A stretch of 64,000 nt of DNA. Source: Niveispirillum lacus (GTDB taxonomy: Bacteria > Pseudomonadota > Alphaproteobacteria > Azospirillales > Azospirillaceae). Positions 35,196-44,838 of the stretch are shown piece by piece. Made by a program: the position numbers and the translations under genes. The notes under the pieces were generated by a model. That model searched no databases and was not told the DNA's origin. It saw nothing but the letters and a program-made list of their open reading frames with translations. Position 1 is the stretch's first letter. Each line of letters begins with the position of its first letter. The stretch spans positions 186,001-250,000 of the forward strand of contig NZ_NOXU01000031.1 of the NCBI RefSeq assembly GCF_002251795.1, given 5' to 3'.

Positions 35196-35978
35196 TCACG
35201 CGGCGCGGGCGGCCATCAGCTTCTTGATTTCGGCGATGGCCTTGGCGGGGTTCAGACCCTTGGGGCAGGTCTGGGTGCAGTTCATGATCGTGTGGCAGCG
35301 ATAGAGGCGGAACGGGTCCTCCAGCGCGTCCAGACGCTCACCCGTCATTTCATCGCGGCTGTCAGCGATGAAGCGATAGGCCTGCAACAGCACCGCCGGA
35401 CCGAGATAGCGGTCGCCATTCCACCAGTAGCTGGGGCAGGAGGTCGTGCAGCAGAAGCACAGGATGCACTCGTACAGACCGTCCAGCTTCTCCCGCTCTT
35501 CCGGGCTTTGCAGCCGTTCGCGGGAGGGGGCGGTGCTCTGCGTCTGCAGCCAGGGCTTGATGGAGGCCAATTGCGCGTAGTTCTGGTTCAGGTCGGGGAC
35601 CAGATCCTTCACCACCGGCTGATGCGGCAGCGGGTAGATCTTGACGTCGCCCTTCACCTCGTCGATCGGCTTCAGGCAGGCCAGCGTGTTGCGCCCGTCG
35701 ATATTCATCGCGCAGGAGCCGCAGATGCCCTCACGGCAGGAACGGCGGAAGGTCAGGGTGCTGTCCACATCGTTCTTGATGTGGATCAGCGCGTCCAGAA
35801 CCATCGGACCGCACTTGTCCAGGTCGATCTCGTACTTGTCCTCACGCGGGTTGGCGCCCGAGTCCGGATCATAACGATAGATGCGGAAGGTGCGGGTGCG
35901 CTTGGCATCCGCAGAAGCCGACTTGATGGTCTTGCCGGGCACGACCTTCGAGTTGGCGGGCAGGGAGAATTCAGCCAT
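35196..35978 (-). CDS. sdhB: Succinate dehydrogenase iron-sulfur subunit
   Basis: The 260-residue protein carries the [2Fe-2S] motif [21 protein letters not shown] and the downstream cluster ligands [15 protein letters not shown] and [21 protein letters not shown] for the 4Fe-4S and 3Fe-4S centres. It passes electrons from the SdhA flavin to ubiquinone at the SdhCD anchor. Last gene of sdhCDAB, 25 bases after sdhA; a bidirectional terminator follows. The length is normal for the family. Confidence 0.97.
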   Translation of the reverse strand: MAEFSLPANSKVVPGKTIKSASADAKRTRTFRIYRYDPDSGANPREDKYEIDLDKCGPMVLDALIHIKNDVDSTLTFRRSCREGICGSCAMNIDGRNTLACLKPIDEVKGDVKIYPLPHQPVVKDLVPDLNQNYAQLASIKPWLQTQSTAPSRERLQSPEEREKLDGLYECILCFCCTTSCPSYWWNGDRYLGPAVLLQAYRFIADSRDEMTGERLDALEDPFRLYRCHTIMNCTQTCPKGLNPAKAIAEIKKLMAARAA

Positions 35979-36003
35979 GGATGAAGCCCTCTCAGATCGT
36001 GAC

Positions 36004-37794
36004 TTAGTAGACGCGCTTCTTCGGCGGGAACACTTCCACCTCGTTTGTCAGGGTGTAGAGATGGACGGGGCGGTAATCGATGGTCGACTTGCCCGTCTCA
36101 TCCACCCAGACGGTGGTGTGCTTCATCCAGTTCTCGTCGTCACGCTCGCTGTAATCCTCACGCGCATGGGCGCCACGGGATTCCTTGCGGTTGGCACCCG
36201 ACGTGATGGTGGCGACGGCCTGGTACATCAGATTGTCCAGTTCCAGCGCTTCCACCAGATCGCTGTTCCAGATCATGGAGGTGTCGGTGACCTGCACATC
36301 CGGGCGCTTGGCCCAGACCTGCTTCATCAGTTCCACGCCTTCTTCCAGCACTTCACCGGTGCGGAACACGGCGCAGTTATTCTGCATGATCTTCTGCATT
36401 TCCAGGCGCAGATGGGCCACGCGGGTACCGCCCTTGGCAAAGCGGGCCTTGTCCAGACGGGCCAAGGCCTTGTCCGTGCTGTCGTTGGAAATGGTCTTGT
36501 GCGGGGCACCCTTTTCCACAATCTCGGCCGCGCGGATGGCGGCGGACCGGCCGAACACCACGAGGTCGAGCAGGGAGTTGGAGCCCAGGCGGTTGGCGCC
36601 ATGCACCGACACGCAGGCCGCCTCGCCGATGGCCATCAGGCCGGGCACGACCTGATCGGGATTGTCGGCGGTGGGACGGATGACCTCGCCACGATAATTC
36701 GTGGGGATGCCGCCCATGTTGTAATGCACGGTCGGCAGAACCGGGATCGGCTCCTTCGTGACGTCCACACCGGCGAACACGCGGGCACTTTCCGCGATGC
36801 CGGGCAGGCGGGCATGGATGACTTCCGGGGCCAGATGTTCCAGGTGCAGGTGGATATGGTCCTTGTTGGGACCGACACCGCGCCCTTCACGGATTTCGAT
36901 GGTCATCGACCGGCTGACCACGTCGCGCGAGGCCAGATCCTTAGCGGACGGGGCGTAACGCTCCATGAAGCGCTCGCCGGCGCTGTTGGTCAGATAGCCG
37001 CCTTCGCCGCGCGCACCCTCGGTGATCAGACAGCCGGAGCCGTAGATGCCCGTGGGGTGGAACTGCACGAATTCCATGTCCTGGAGCGGCAGGCCGGCGC
37101 GCAGCACCATGCCGCCACCGTCGCCCGTGCAGGTATGGGCCGAGGTGGCGGAGAAATAGGCGCGACCATAGCCACCGGTGGCCAGAACCGTCTGGTGACC
37201 GCGGAACCGATGGATGGTGCCATCGTCCAGGTTCCAGGCCAGCACGCCGCGGCACGCACCTTCCTCGTCCATCAACAGGTCGAGGGCGAAATACTCGATA
37301 AAGAATTCAGCATGGTGGCGCAGGCTCTGCTGATACAGCGTATGCAGCATGGCGTGGCCGGTACGGTCAGCCGCCGCACAGGTGCGGTAGGCCTGACCCT
37401 TGCCATATTCGGTGGTCATGCCGCCAAAGGCGCGCTGGTAGATCTTACCCTCAGCCGTCCGGCTGAACGGCACGCCCTGATGCTCCAGCTCGATGATGGC
37501 GGGGATGGCCTCGCGCACCATATACTCGATGGCGTCCTGGTCACCCAGCCAGTCCGACCCTTTGACGGTGTCGTACATGTGGTAGCGCCAGTCGTCATCG
37601 CCCATGTTGCCGAGCGCCGCCGAGATGCCGCCCTGGGCGGCCACAGTGTGGCTGCGGGTGGGGAAAACCTTGGTGATGCAGGCGGTCTTCAGCCCCTTTT
37701 CGGCCATGCCGAAAGTGGCGCGCAGGCCGGCGCCGCCAGCGCCGACGACAACCACGTCATATTCGTGGTCGATGATCTTGTAAGCGGTCGCCAT
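36004..37794 (-). CDS. sdhA: Succinate dehydrogenase flavoprotein subunit
   Basis: The 596-residue protein shows the FAD fold [16 protein letters not shown] and the covalent-FAD histidine segment [30 protein letters not shown], the active-site HPTGIYGSG and [15 protein letters not shown], and the C-terminal [12 protein letters not shown] are also present. It oxidises succinate to fumarate on the cytoplasmic side of the membrane. It begins four bases after sdhD and is followed by sdhB. Confidence 0.98.
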   Translation of the reverse strand: MATAYKIIDHEYDVVVVGAGGAGLRATFGMAEKGLKTACITKVFPTRSHTVAAQGGISAALGNMGDDDWRYHMYDTVKGSDWLGDQDAIEYMVREAIPAIIELEHQGVPFSRTAEGKIYQRAFGGMTTEYGKGQAYRTCAAADRTGHAMLHTLYQQSLRHHAEFFIEYFALDLLMDEEGACRGVLAWNLDDGTIHRFRGHQTVLATGGYGRAYFSATSAHTCTGDGGGMVLRAGLPLQDMEFVQFHPTGIYGSGCLITEGARGEGGYLTNSAGERFMERYAPSAKDLASRDVVSRSMTIEIREGRGVGPNKDHIHLHLEHLAPEVIHARLPGIAESARVFAGVDVTKEPIPVLPTVHYNMGGIPTNYRGEVIRPTADNPDQVVPGLMAIGEAACVSVHGANRLGSNSLLDLVVFGRSAAIRAAEIVEKGAPHKTISNDSTDKALARLDKARFAKGGTRVAHLRLEMQKIMQNNCAVFRTGEVLEEGVELMKQVWAKRPDVQVTDTSMIWNSDLVEALELDNLMYQAVATITSGANRKESRGAHAREDYSERDDENWMKHTTVWVDETGKSTIDYRPVHLYTLTNEVEVFPPKKRVY

Positions 37795-37798
37795 GATG

Positions 37799-38197
37799 TC
37801 AGGCTCCGAAAGCGATCTTCAGGACGGCAAAAGCGCCGGCGAGGAACAGGGCCAGGGCCACCATTTTGGTGGCACCGATGGCGAAAACCTTCGCCAGCTT
37901 GCCATGGATATAGTCCTCGTAGACTTCCTGCATACCGTATGCGGCATGATGAAACAGAAAGCCCAGGAACAGGACGGTCAGAATGACCGGGCCGGGCTGC
38001 TTGAAGGTGGCGACCACCTGTTCATAGGGCGCGCCGATCAGGCTGATCACCAAGGTGATGAACAGGATGGTCAGCACGGCCAGAGCGGCGGATGCGATGC
38101 GGTAGCCCAGCCAGGCCTGTGCGCCCGTCTTGGCAGAACCCAGGCCGCGAGCGCGACCGATGGGGGTGCGGAAGCTGTTGGTGTCGTTGGCCATCAT
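37799..38197 (-). CDS. sdhD: Succinate dehydrogenase membrane anchor subunit D
   Basis: The 132-residue protein has three membrane helices and the conserved haem/quinone-side segment [22 protein letters not shown]. The start is one of two adjacent ATGs (38197 or 38194), eight bases past the sdhC stop. A longer open frame continues upstream through sdhC in another frame but is not coding. It anchors SdhAB and forms part of the quinone site. Confidence 0.93.
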   Translation of the reverse strand: MMANDTNSFRTPIGRARGLGSAKTGAQAWLGYRIASAALAVLTILFITLVISLIGAPYEQVVATFKQPGPVILTVLFLGFLFHHAAYGMQEVYEDYIHGKLAKVFAIGATKMVALALFLAGAFAVLKIAFGA

Positions 38198-38205
38198 GTC
38201 CCCCG

Positions 38206-38604
38206 TCAGGCCGCGAAAGCCGCGACCCAGGTCACCAGGGTCGCCAGGATGGCGCCGCCAATGACCAGCTTGGCGCTGTAATAGGATTGCCCCAGGGTCA
38301 GCATCCTGGCCCCGTCCCAGATCAGGTGGCGCAGGCCATTCAGCAGGTGGTACCACAGCGCCGCCGTCCAGCCGAACATCAGAACCAAGCCGATGGGCGA
38401 GGCGATGAAGCCGCTGGCTGTTGCGTAGGCTTCCGGACCTGCGGCGGCGGCGGCGAGCCACCAGACCAGCAGCAGCGTACCAACGGTCAGCCCCACGCCG
38501 GTGATGCGGTGGGCGATGGAGGTCAGGGCCGGCAAGGGCAGCCGGTAGACCTGCAGGTGAGGGGACAAGGGCCGTTGCCGCTTGGCCGCAGGCGTGTCGG
38601 TCAT
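38206..38604 (-). CDS. sdhC: Succinate dehydrogenase cytochrome b556 subunit C
   Basis: The 132-residue protein starts with RPLSPHLQVYRLPLPALTSIAHRITGV, the SdhC signature with the quinone-site Ser and Arg, and has three membrane helices. The haem-ligand region is WYHLLNGLRHLIWDGA. It is the first gene of the sdhCDAB operon, so the operon promoter should lie in 38605-38770, where I could not pick out clear boxes. Confidence 0.96.
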   Translation of the reverse strand: MTDTPAAKRQRPLSPHLQVYRLPLPALTSIAHRITGVGLTVGTLLLVWWLAAAAAGPEAYATASGFIASPIGLVLMFGWTAALWYHLLNGLRHLIWDGARMLTLGQSYYSAKLVIGGAILATLVTWVAAFAA

Positions 38605-38862
38605 TTCTCTTTCGTCCTTGGTGCTGGCCGGGGTTTACCCACGCCCTCCCCCCGCCAAGGGAGCTGACGTCCGATGGCGGGACCACCGGCGGCTTATGAG
38701 ACAAAGAAATCGCCCGAGTGACTTACGCCGAACCCCCGGTCTCGTCAACGCTTCGGCACTGCGGTATTCGTGGTGTCCGCCCCCCGACCTTGGCATGGCC
38801 TGCCTGTTTTTCAGCATGGCAGCATGTGGATCGTTCATTTTGGGCTCAAGGATTGCCAGTTC

Positions 38863-39621
38863 ATGCTGTCGCCCGATCAGATCGACGATATCGCCCTGCT
38901 GGAAGACCTGTCGATGACGGCTTGGCCAGCACCGCGGCGTATCCTTCACCGGGGCTGGGCGCTGTATTTTGCGGCGGGGCATACGGGCCGGGCCAATTCC
39001 GCCAATGCGGTTGTACCGCTGCGCGCCATCGACGATGCCACCATCGACATGGTGGAGACGGAATATCGCCGTCAGGGGTTACCACCGCAATTCCGTCTGA
39101 CGCCACTGTCGCCGCCTGATCTGAGCGTGCGGCTGGCAGGGCGCGGCTATCATATTGCCAGCAAAAGCCTGGTGTTGTGCCGGTCCCTGGATGAGATTGC
39201 CCTTGGGACGCCCGATGCAGCGGTGCGGGTGCAGGACAGGCTGGACCAAGCCTGGATGGCGGCTTATCGCCGCATGGTGCCGGTGCCCGAGGCGGAAATG
39301 CCGGCCCTGCTGTCCATTCTGAATGCTATTGCCGCGCGTCCGCGCTTTGCAACCCTCTGGCAGGATGGGGAGCCGGTGGCTGCTTGTCTGTCGGTCCTGG
39401 ACCGGGGATGGGCCGGTTTCTACAAGGTAGCGTGCCGTCCGGACCGGCGCGGGCAGGGCTTGCCGCGCCGCCTGATGACCGACATGCTGGCGCGAGCGGC
39501 GAGGGAAGGGGCCGTTGGCGCCTATCTCCAGGTCGGGGCTGACAATGCGCCCGCGCTGGCGCTGTATCGTCGGCTGGGCTTCCGTCACCTGTATGATTAC
39601 GCGTATGCCAAGCGGGGCTGA
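38863..39621 (+). CDS. GNAT family N-acetyltransferase
   Basis: A protein of about 252 residues contains a GNAT domain in its C-terminal half. The acetyl-CoA loop is VACRPDRRGQGLPRRLMTDML, and the final motif is LQVGADNAPALALYRRLGFRHLYDYAY. The N-terminal half is a degenerate GNAT-like region, as in two-domain members. Acceptor unknown. In-frame ATGs exist at 38770, 38824 and 38863; I prefer the last, with AAGGA upstream. It is divergent from the sdh operon. Confidence 0.82.
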   Translation: MLSPDQIDDIALLEDLSMTAWPAPRRILHRGWALYFAAGHTGRANSANAVVPLRAIDDATIDMVETEYRRQGLPPQFRLTPLSPPDLSVRLAGRGYHIASKSLVLCRSLDEIALGTPDAAVRVQDRLDQAWMAAYRRMVPVPEAEMPALLSILNAIAARPRFATLWQDGEPVAACLSVLDRGWAGFYKVACRPDRRGQGLPRRLMTDMLARAAREGAVGAYLQVGADNAPALALYRRLGFRHLYDYAYAKRG

Positions 39622-39624
39622 GCG

Positions 39625-40611
39625 TCAGTAAGCGGCGGCCAGCCCGGACAGCACCACCAAACCCGCGGCAATCAGGGCGGCGATGGCGTAAAGCGCCATG
39701 GCGGCGCGTAGGTCGCGCGGGGTGGCACGGGCACGGCCACTGCCCAGCCAGGGTTCCTTGACCACACGATCGCCTTCCCGCCGAGGGCCCGCAACCGACA
39801 GGTCCAAAACCCCGGCAAAGGCGGCGATGGGCAAGGCATCGGCGCCCATTGGGTGGCCCTTTGCCGCCTTCACATCGCGCAGGCCCTTGATGGCGCTGGC
39901 GCGCGGCACAAAGGATGCGGACAGCAGGATTACCAGCGCCGCGATCAGGGCGGCCGGCAGACCCAGCAGGGAAGAGAGGCGCCGGGCTAGGGCCCCAAAA
40001 TGGGCGTGACGGGGCGTGTCATGGCCGATGACACGGACAGTCCCATCCATCGCCGCCCAGGCCAGTAACCCGGCCAGCCCGAACAGCGTGTAGAACAGGG
40101 CAGGTGCCACCACCCCATGGGTCAGCGCCCGGGCTGCCCCTTCCACGGCCGCCCGCAGGGTGCCATGATCATCCAGGCTCCAGAGTTGACGGTCGGTCAG
40201 GGGGCCAACGGCCTGGCGCGCAGCTTCCACATCCCTACCCTCCACCGCCACGACGGTGCGACCCATGGCGCCCCAGGGCAAGCGCAGGGTCAGACAGCGG
40301 GCCAGGATCAGCAGTTCGACAAAACCGCCAGCCGGGATGTGGCGCACCAGCACCGACAAACAGAAGCCGACCAGCCCCCCCAGGACCAACAGCAGCAGGG
40401 TCACCAGCGACCCGCGTGCCCGACGGACCCCATCGCTGCGGTCGATCCTGTTCAGACGCCGGTCATAGAGTGCCACGGCACGGGCCACCAGGTCTGCCGG
40501 TCCCGGCATGAACCGGCGCAGCCACGCGCTGTCACCGATGCAAGCGTCAACAATCAGGGCGATCACCAGCAGCAACAGGGCATCCACCCCGCCGGAATAA
40601 GGCAGCAGCAT
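39625..40611 (-). CDS. cbiB: CobD/CbiB family adenosylcobinamide-phosphate synthase
   Basis: The 328-residue polytopic protein matches the CobD/CbiB family: DACIGDSAWLRRFMPGPADLVARAV near the N-terminus, then EGRDVEAARQAVGPLTDR. The later segment VVAPALFYTLFGLAGLLAWAAMD matches the usual ..PAFYFALGGLPGA..YKAVNTLDS region only loosely, so this may be a divergent member. The family condenses cobyric acid with aminopropanol phosphate in cobalamin synthesis. No other cobalamin gene is nearby. The ATG at 40611 is preferred over upstream GTG 40626 or TTG 40632. Confidence 0.75.
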   Translation of the reverse strand: MLLPYSGGVDALLLLVIALIVDACIGDSAWLRRFMPGPADLVARAVALYDRRLNRIDRSDGVRRARGSLVTLLLLVLGGLVGFCLSVLVRHIPAGGFVELLILARCLTLRLPWGAMGRTVVAVEGRDVEAARQAVGPLTDRQLWSLDDHGTLRAAVEGAARALTHGVVAPALFYTLFGLAGLLAWAAMDGTVRVIGHDTPRHAHFGALARRLSSLLGLPAALIAALVILLSASFVPRASAIKGLRDVKAAKGHPMGADALPIAAFAGVLDLSVAGPRREGDRVVKEPWLGSGRARATPRDLRAAMALYAIAALIAAGLVVLSGLAAAY

Positions 40612-40683
40612 CAGAGGGGTATCCACACGCAACGACGCATGATCCTAGCCTTTCGCAGGGGCGCCGCGAAGCCGGAAACCGTC

Positions 40684-41976
40684 TCAGGCTCGTCCCAGCT
40701 TTGGCCAGGTGATCGTGTCGACCGATCCACACTCGTCACAAACAGCGTGCCAGTCGCTGTGACTGGTGCCGCAACTGCTGCAGCGCCAGCGCGGATCGGC
40801 GGCGGCAGAGAGGGCCTGATTCTGGAAAGCCTGGGTTTCCGGCCCTTCGCCCTTCTCCACGCGGGCTACATCGGCCAGTCGGCGATAGACGCGGGTGGTC
40901 GGGGCCTGTTCGCGGACCTTTTCCAGATGACTGCGCGCCACACCCCATAGTTTGGCGGCGATGGCGGCCTCGGCCAGGGCGAAGTGCGCGTCTGCCTGAC
41001 CGGGTTTCAGGGCCAGCAGTGCCTCATACCGCTTTACCAGCGACAACGGGTTCTGGTCTGCGGCGCTGTCCCCCCAGGCCCTAGCCAGATCGGGATGTGG
41101 TGAAAGGCGCCAAGCCTGTTCCAACACCTTGGTAGCCTTGGCATGTTTGCCGGCCTTGGCCAGCAGGCGGGCCAGCAGGGATGCCGCCGGTACACGGCCA
41201 GGGTCCATGTCGAAGGCAGCCTGTGCAGCCTGCAGTGCCGAGTCGGGCCGTCCCGAGGCATGGGCCTGACGCGCCTCTTCAATTAACAACGCAGCCCGGC
41301 GATGGCCGGCGTCTGCCTTGGGCAGGGCCTTGACCTTCTGCGCCTTGGCCAGGGTGGCGTCGGCTTCAAGCCAGTTGCCGCCGCCAGCCTCCAAGTCCGC
41401 CAGAGCCTTGGCCGGCCAATCGGCCTTGGGCCGCAATTCCAGGGCACGGCGCGCATGTTCCAGGGCCGCTGCGCGGTCGCCGCGATCCTGTGCCTGGGTC
41501 AGCAGCACACGTCGCGCCGCCAGTTCGGTCGCCGGTTTGTCCAACATAACCTTGTAATATCCGGCTGCCGCGCTCTCATCCCCGCGCAATTCGGCCGCCC
41601 GTGCCGACAGAGGCAGGGTCAATGAGGGTTCACGCAGCAGCTTCTCCGCGGCCTTGGCGGATCTGGTGGCGATATCGGCATCACCGGCTGTTGCAGCCAC
41701 CCAGCCCTGGGCCAGCGCGCGAAAGCCGCCCTCTCGCCGGCTGGCATGACGGCGGCGGCCCAGCGCGCCTGGCCCGTTACGCAGGATGCGCCAGGCCCGG
41801 CCCAGGGTCGCCGCGATCCATGCGGCCAGCAGCACCAGGATGGCGGCAATGCCTACGGGCATCTCTGCCACATGGTCCAGCCATTCGATGGTGACACGAC
41901 CCGGTCGTTGGGCCAGCCATACAGCGGCGGCGACGAGGATGCCGATTTTCAGAAAAAAGATCAGGGATTTGCGCAT
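40684..41976 (-). CDS. hemY: HemY-like haem biosynthesis membrane protein with zinc ribbon
   Basis: The 430-residue protein has two N-terminal membrane helices (about 8-22 and 38-62) and the HemY_N segment RPGRVTIEWLDHVAEMPVG. A tetratricopeptide-rich body follows (for example ARRALELRPKADWPAKALADL and DPGRVPAASLLARLLAKAG). The C-terminal CSSCGTSHSDWHAVCDEC is a CxxC...CxxC zinc ribbon, as in alphaproteobacterial members. HemY of this type is named for its position in hem operons; its function is not settled. The ATG overlaps the preceding stop as ATGA. Confidence 0.88.
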   Translation of the reverse strand: MRKSLIFFLKIGILVAAAVWLAQRPGRVTIEWLDHVAEMPVGIAAILVLLAAWIAATLGRAWRILRNGPGALGRRRHASRREGGFRALAQGWVAATAGDADIATRSAKAAEKLLREPSLTLPLSARAAELRGDESAAAGYYKVMLDKPATELAARRVLLTQAQDRGDRAAALEHARRALELRPKADWPAKALADLEAGGGNWLEADATLAKAQKVKALPKADAGHRRAALLIEEARQAHASGRPDSALQAAQAAFDMDPGRVPAASLLARLLAKAGKHAKATKVLEQAWRLSPHPDLARAWGDSAADQNPLSLVKRYEALLALKPGQADAHFALAEAAIAAKLWGVARSHLEKVREQAPTTRVYRRLADVARVEKGEGPETQAFQNQALSAAADPRWRCSSCGTSHSDWHAVCDECGSVDTITWPKLGRA

Positions 41977-43136
41977 CAGCGGCTCTCCCCGTCAGCAGCC
42001 CTGTTCGGGGCAGAGCCTGTCATGCGGGTCAGTGACAGGTCGGCCAAGGTGGCCGCTGCCGCCTCGGCGGCCATGCGGGCCTGCGCCAGTTTCAGCCATT
42101 CGACGGCGGGGCCGGCGGCATGGGCCGGCAGCATCTCCATCTCCTCCACCGCGCGCGGCAGGTCCCCCGCCAGCAACGCTGCGTCCGCCCGCGCCAGCAC
42201 CGCGTCGGCATCATCGCCCGCCACCTCGCCCGAGGCACGGCGGACGGTGATGATGCTGGTCAGGCGGCCCAACACACGCTCGGTCCATTCAGCCCCCTCC
42301 CGGTCGCGGTCGGCGCGCAGGACAGCGGGTGCCAACAGGCGAAAACGTTCCCGCAATTCTATATCGCCGGCCAGACCGGTTTCCGCAGAGGCCGACAACG
42401 GGGCCAGCAGGTCTTGCAGGCCCGTGTCATTGGCAGCCAGGGCCTGGGCAGCCCGCAGTTCACGCGCATAGGGACGACCGGCGGTCAGCGCCGCCTGCAA
42501 CTGCCCCACGGCAATGATCAGCGCCTCGCCCACGGCGCCCATCTGGCGGCGGGTTTCCAGCATGGTCAGGCGGGGGATCACCTCCGCTGTCACTTCCTCC
42601 AGCGTCTGTACCCGATTGTTCAGCGGGGTCAGGTCGACCGGTGCCATCTTTTGGTCTTCCAATGCCGCGATCCGGTCGGCAAGTGCTTCATTCGCCGCGA
42701 GGTCGGCGGCAGGGGGCGCCGTATCGGGCGGTAATGTGATCTGTTCACGCGCGACAATCGCCGGCCCGCCTGCCAGCCGTGCCTCCAACGCATCCTGTCG
42801 TTGGCTAAGGCTGTCCAGTGTGCGGCGCAACGCCTGCTGTTCCGTTTCCACGGCGTTCAGGCGCAGGGTTAAGGGCGAGAGGTCGGCAACGGCAAGCGGC
42901 GGTGCCGTATGGTCGCGCCAGTACCCGTATCCCGACAGGCCCACCGCTCCCAGCGCCAGCAGCAAGGCAGTACCGCCCAGCAACCCGTTGCCGCGCCTGG
43001 CAGCCGGGACCGGGCTGGCGGTTGGGCTCAGGTTGGGCATGACGGGCTTGGCCGCCGCCTTCTCGGCGTTGGCCGCGATCTCGCGTTCCAGGTCAGCCAG
43101 GCTGGGGCCTTTACCCGTCTTGTCACTGTCGCTCAT
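41976..43136 (-). CDS. Mitofilin-like (COG4223) membrane protein
   Basis: The 386-residue protein has a cytoplasmic N-terminus, one membrane helix (about 50-70, GGTALLLALGAVGLSGYGYW) and a long region with coiled-coil potential (LTLRLNAVETEQQALRRTLDSLSQ...). The C-terminal helical domain, including WLKLAQARMAAEAAAATL, resembles alphaproteobacterial homologues of mitofilin/Mic60. Those homologues lie in hem operons between hemD and hemY and shape intracytoplasmic membranes. It starts three bases after the hemD stop and overlaps hemY by ATGA. Confidence 0.8.
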   Translation of the reverse strand: MSDSDKTGKGPSLADLEREIAANAEKAAAKPVMPNLSPTASPVPAARRGNGLLGGTALLLALGAVGLSGYGYWRDHTAPPLAVADLSPLTLRLNAVETEQQALRRTLDSLSQRQDALEARLAGGPAIVAREQITLPPDTAPPAADLAANEALADRIAALEDQKMAPVDLTPLNNRVQTLEEVTAEVIPRLTMLETRRQMGAVGEALIIAVGQLQAALTAGRPYARELRAAQALAANDTGLQDLLAPLSASAETGLAGDIELRERFRLLAPAVLRADRDREGAEWTERVLGRLTSIITVRRASGEVAGDDADAVLARADAALLAGDLPRAVEEMEMLPAHAAGPAVEWLKLAQARMAAEAAAATLADLSLTRMTGSAPNRAADGESR

Positions 43137-43139
43137 TCC

Positions 43140-43835
43140 TCAACTCCCCTTCACCGCCGGCAGCAGGGCCAGCAGGCTGGCCGCATCGGGCTGCGCCGCC
43201 ACATGGGTTTCGCTGAACGCGAACCCTTCGGCGGCGCGCGCCACGGCGGCCGAAATGCACAGGGCTATCAGCCCGCCCGCAGGCGCCGACAGCCCGGCCT
43301 TTTGTGCCAACGTAACAAACACGCGGGCCGTGCGCGGTGAAAAAAGCGCCACATAGGCCACCCGCCCCGCACGCAGGGCCGTCACCGCTGTATCGGGCAG
43401 ATCATCTACCGGCACCGCGCGATAGACAGCAATTCTTGTGATTTCCACGTCAGCGGGCGAAAGTTCCCCCGCCACATCCTCACCCGACAGGTGCAAGACC
43501 CGTGGTCCCCGACCCGACAACAGCCGGGACAAGGAGGTCACATCCCCGCCAGCGGCATAGACCGCCTGGAACCCCAGTTCATGGGCCAGTGCTGCCGTTC
43601 GTTCGCCAACGGCATAGACGGGCAGGGTGCGTTCAGGGCTGCGTAAAGCCAATTCCCGCAGACCATTGGCAGAGGTAACGGCGACAGCATCGAACCCTGT
43701 CAGGTCAAGGACGGGCCCCGGCACCGGCGCAATGGTCAGCAACGGGGCCATCACGGGATCATAACCCAGCGCCCTTAGCGCTGCTTCTGTCTCCGACGCC
43801 CCCGGTTCCGGCCGGGTGACCAGAACGCCCGTCAC
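43140..43835 (-). CDS. hemD: Uroporphyrinogen-III synthase
   Basis: The 231-residue protein has the weakly conserved HemD pattern: VLVTRPEPGASETEAALRALGYDPVMAPLL at the start, AVAVTSANGLREL, the hinge region, and VAYVALFSPRTARVFVTL near the end. It closes and inverts ring D of hydroxymethylbilane to uroporphyrinogen III. The GTG start overlaps the hemC stop (GTGA). Its order after hemC and before the mitofilin-like gene confirms the call. Confidence 0.92.
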   Translation of the reverse strand: MTGVLVTRPEPGASETEAALRALGYDPVMAPLLTIAPVPGPVLDLTGFDAVAVTSANGLRELALRSPERTLPVYAVGERTAALAHELGFQAVYAAGGDVTSLSRLLSGRGPRVLHLSGEDVAGELSPADVEITRIAVYRAVPVDDLPDTAVTALRAGRVAYVALFSPRTARVFVTLAQKAGLSAPAGGLIALCISAAVARAAEGFAFSETHVAAQPDAASLLALLPAVKGS

Positions 43836-44782
43836 ACCACCGGCCCGTCAGGGTTGATCCCGTCAAAGAAGGCGGCGGGCAGCTTGGATTTCAGTTCCTG
43901 CCCCGCATCAATGCCCATGGCCAGCGCTTCGTTCCTGTTGCCGGCGCGACCCGTCATGAACCATTGCTGCCCATCAGGCCGGATGACCAGCGCCTTCAAC
44001 GACATGGCGTCACCATTGATCAGGGCCAGGGCCGCGATGGGCGTGCGGCAGGACCCGTCCAAAGTGGCCAGCACGCCGCGTTCCGCCGTCACCCGCAATT
44101 CCGTTTCGGCACAGTTCAGCGCACGGACATAGGCATTGGTGCGGTCATCACCGATGCGGGTTTCGATGCCGATGGCGCCCTGCGCCACCGCCGGCAGCAT
44201 CTGTTCTTCCGACAGCACGCCTGTGGCCTTGTCGACCAGACCCAGCCGGTTCAGCCCCGCCATGGCCAGCAAGGTGGCATCCACCAGCCCTTCCTCCAGC
44301 TTGCGCAGGCGCGTCTGCACATTGCCGCGCAGTGCTGCGATACGCAGGTCGGGCCGGCGCATCAGGACGATGGCTTGGCGGCGCAGGCTGGCCGTACCGA
44401 CCAGGGCACCCTCGGGCAGGTCATCCAGGCTGGCGGCCTTGGGGCTGAACCAGGCGTCGCGATGATCCTCGCGCGGCAGATAGCAGGTGATGGCCAGCCC
44501 ATCGGGCAGGGCTGTCGGCACATCCTTCATCGAATGCACCGCCAGATCGACGGAGCCATCCAGCAGCGCCTGCTCAATCTCCTTGGTGAACAGCCCCTTG
44601 CCGCCCGCCGCACTTAAGGTGCGATCCAGGATGCGGTCGCCTTCGGTCTTGAAGGTGACGATCTCGACCGCCCCCGCCTCCGCCAGTTCCGGGAAGGCAG
44701 CGGCCAGACGGTCGCGGGTTTCGTGGGCCTGCGCCAACGCCAAGGGGCTGCCGCGCGTGCCGATGCGGAGAAGGGCTGTCAT
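43832..44782 (-). CDS. hemC: Hydroxymethylbilane synthase (porphobilinogen deaminase)
   Basis: The 316-residue enzyme polymerises four porphobilinogens. Visible landmarks are RIGTRGSPLALAQ, VHSMKDVPT with the catalytic Asp (D87), GTASLRRQAI, LRGNVQTRLRKL and the dipyrromethane-cofactor cysteine C245 in LDGSCRTPIAALA. It is the first gene of the hemC-hemD-mitofilin-hemY operon on the minus strand. The length is normal. Confidence 0.97.
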   Translation of the reverse strand: MTALLRIGTRGSPLALAQAHETRDRLAAAFPELAEAGAVEIVTFKTEGDRILDRTLSAAGGKGLFTKEIEQALLDGSVDLAVHSMKDVPTALPDGLAITCYLPREDHRDAWFSPKAASLDDLPEGALVGTASLRRQAIVLMRRPDLRIAALRGNVQTRLRKLEEGLVDATLLAMAGLNRLGLVDKATGVLSEEQMLPAVAQGAIGIETRIGDDRTNAYVRALNCAETELRVTAERGVLATLDGSCRTPIAALALINGDAMSLKALVIRPDGQQWFMTGRAGNRNEALAMGIDAGQELKSKLPAAFFDGINPDGPVV

Positions 44783-44838
44783 ACCTTCCTCAATACCGCT
44801 TTCGGGGCCTTGGGGGAAGCGGCCCGATGAAAAAGCCG

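Noticed and set aside
35881-37986. A 701-codon open frame opposite sdhA.
   Set aside because: Antisense shadow of a GC-rich gene; His/Gly/Ala-rich composition and no family resemblance, while sdhA itself is certain.
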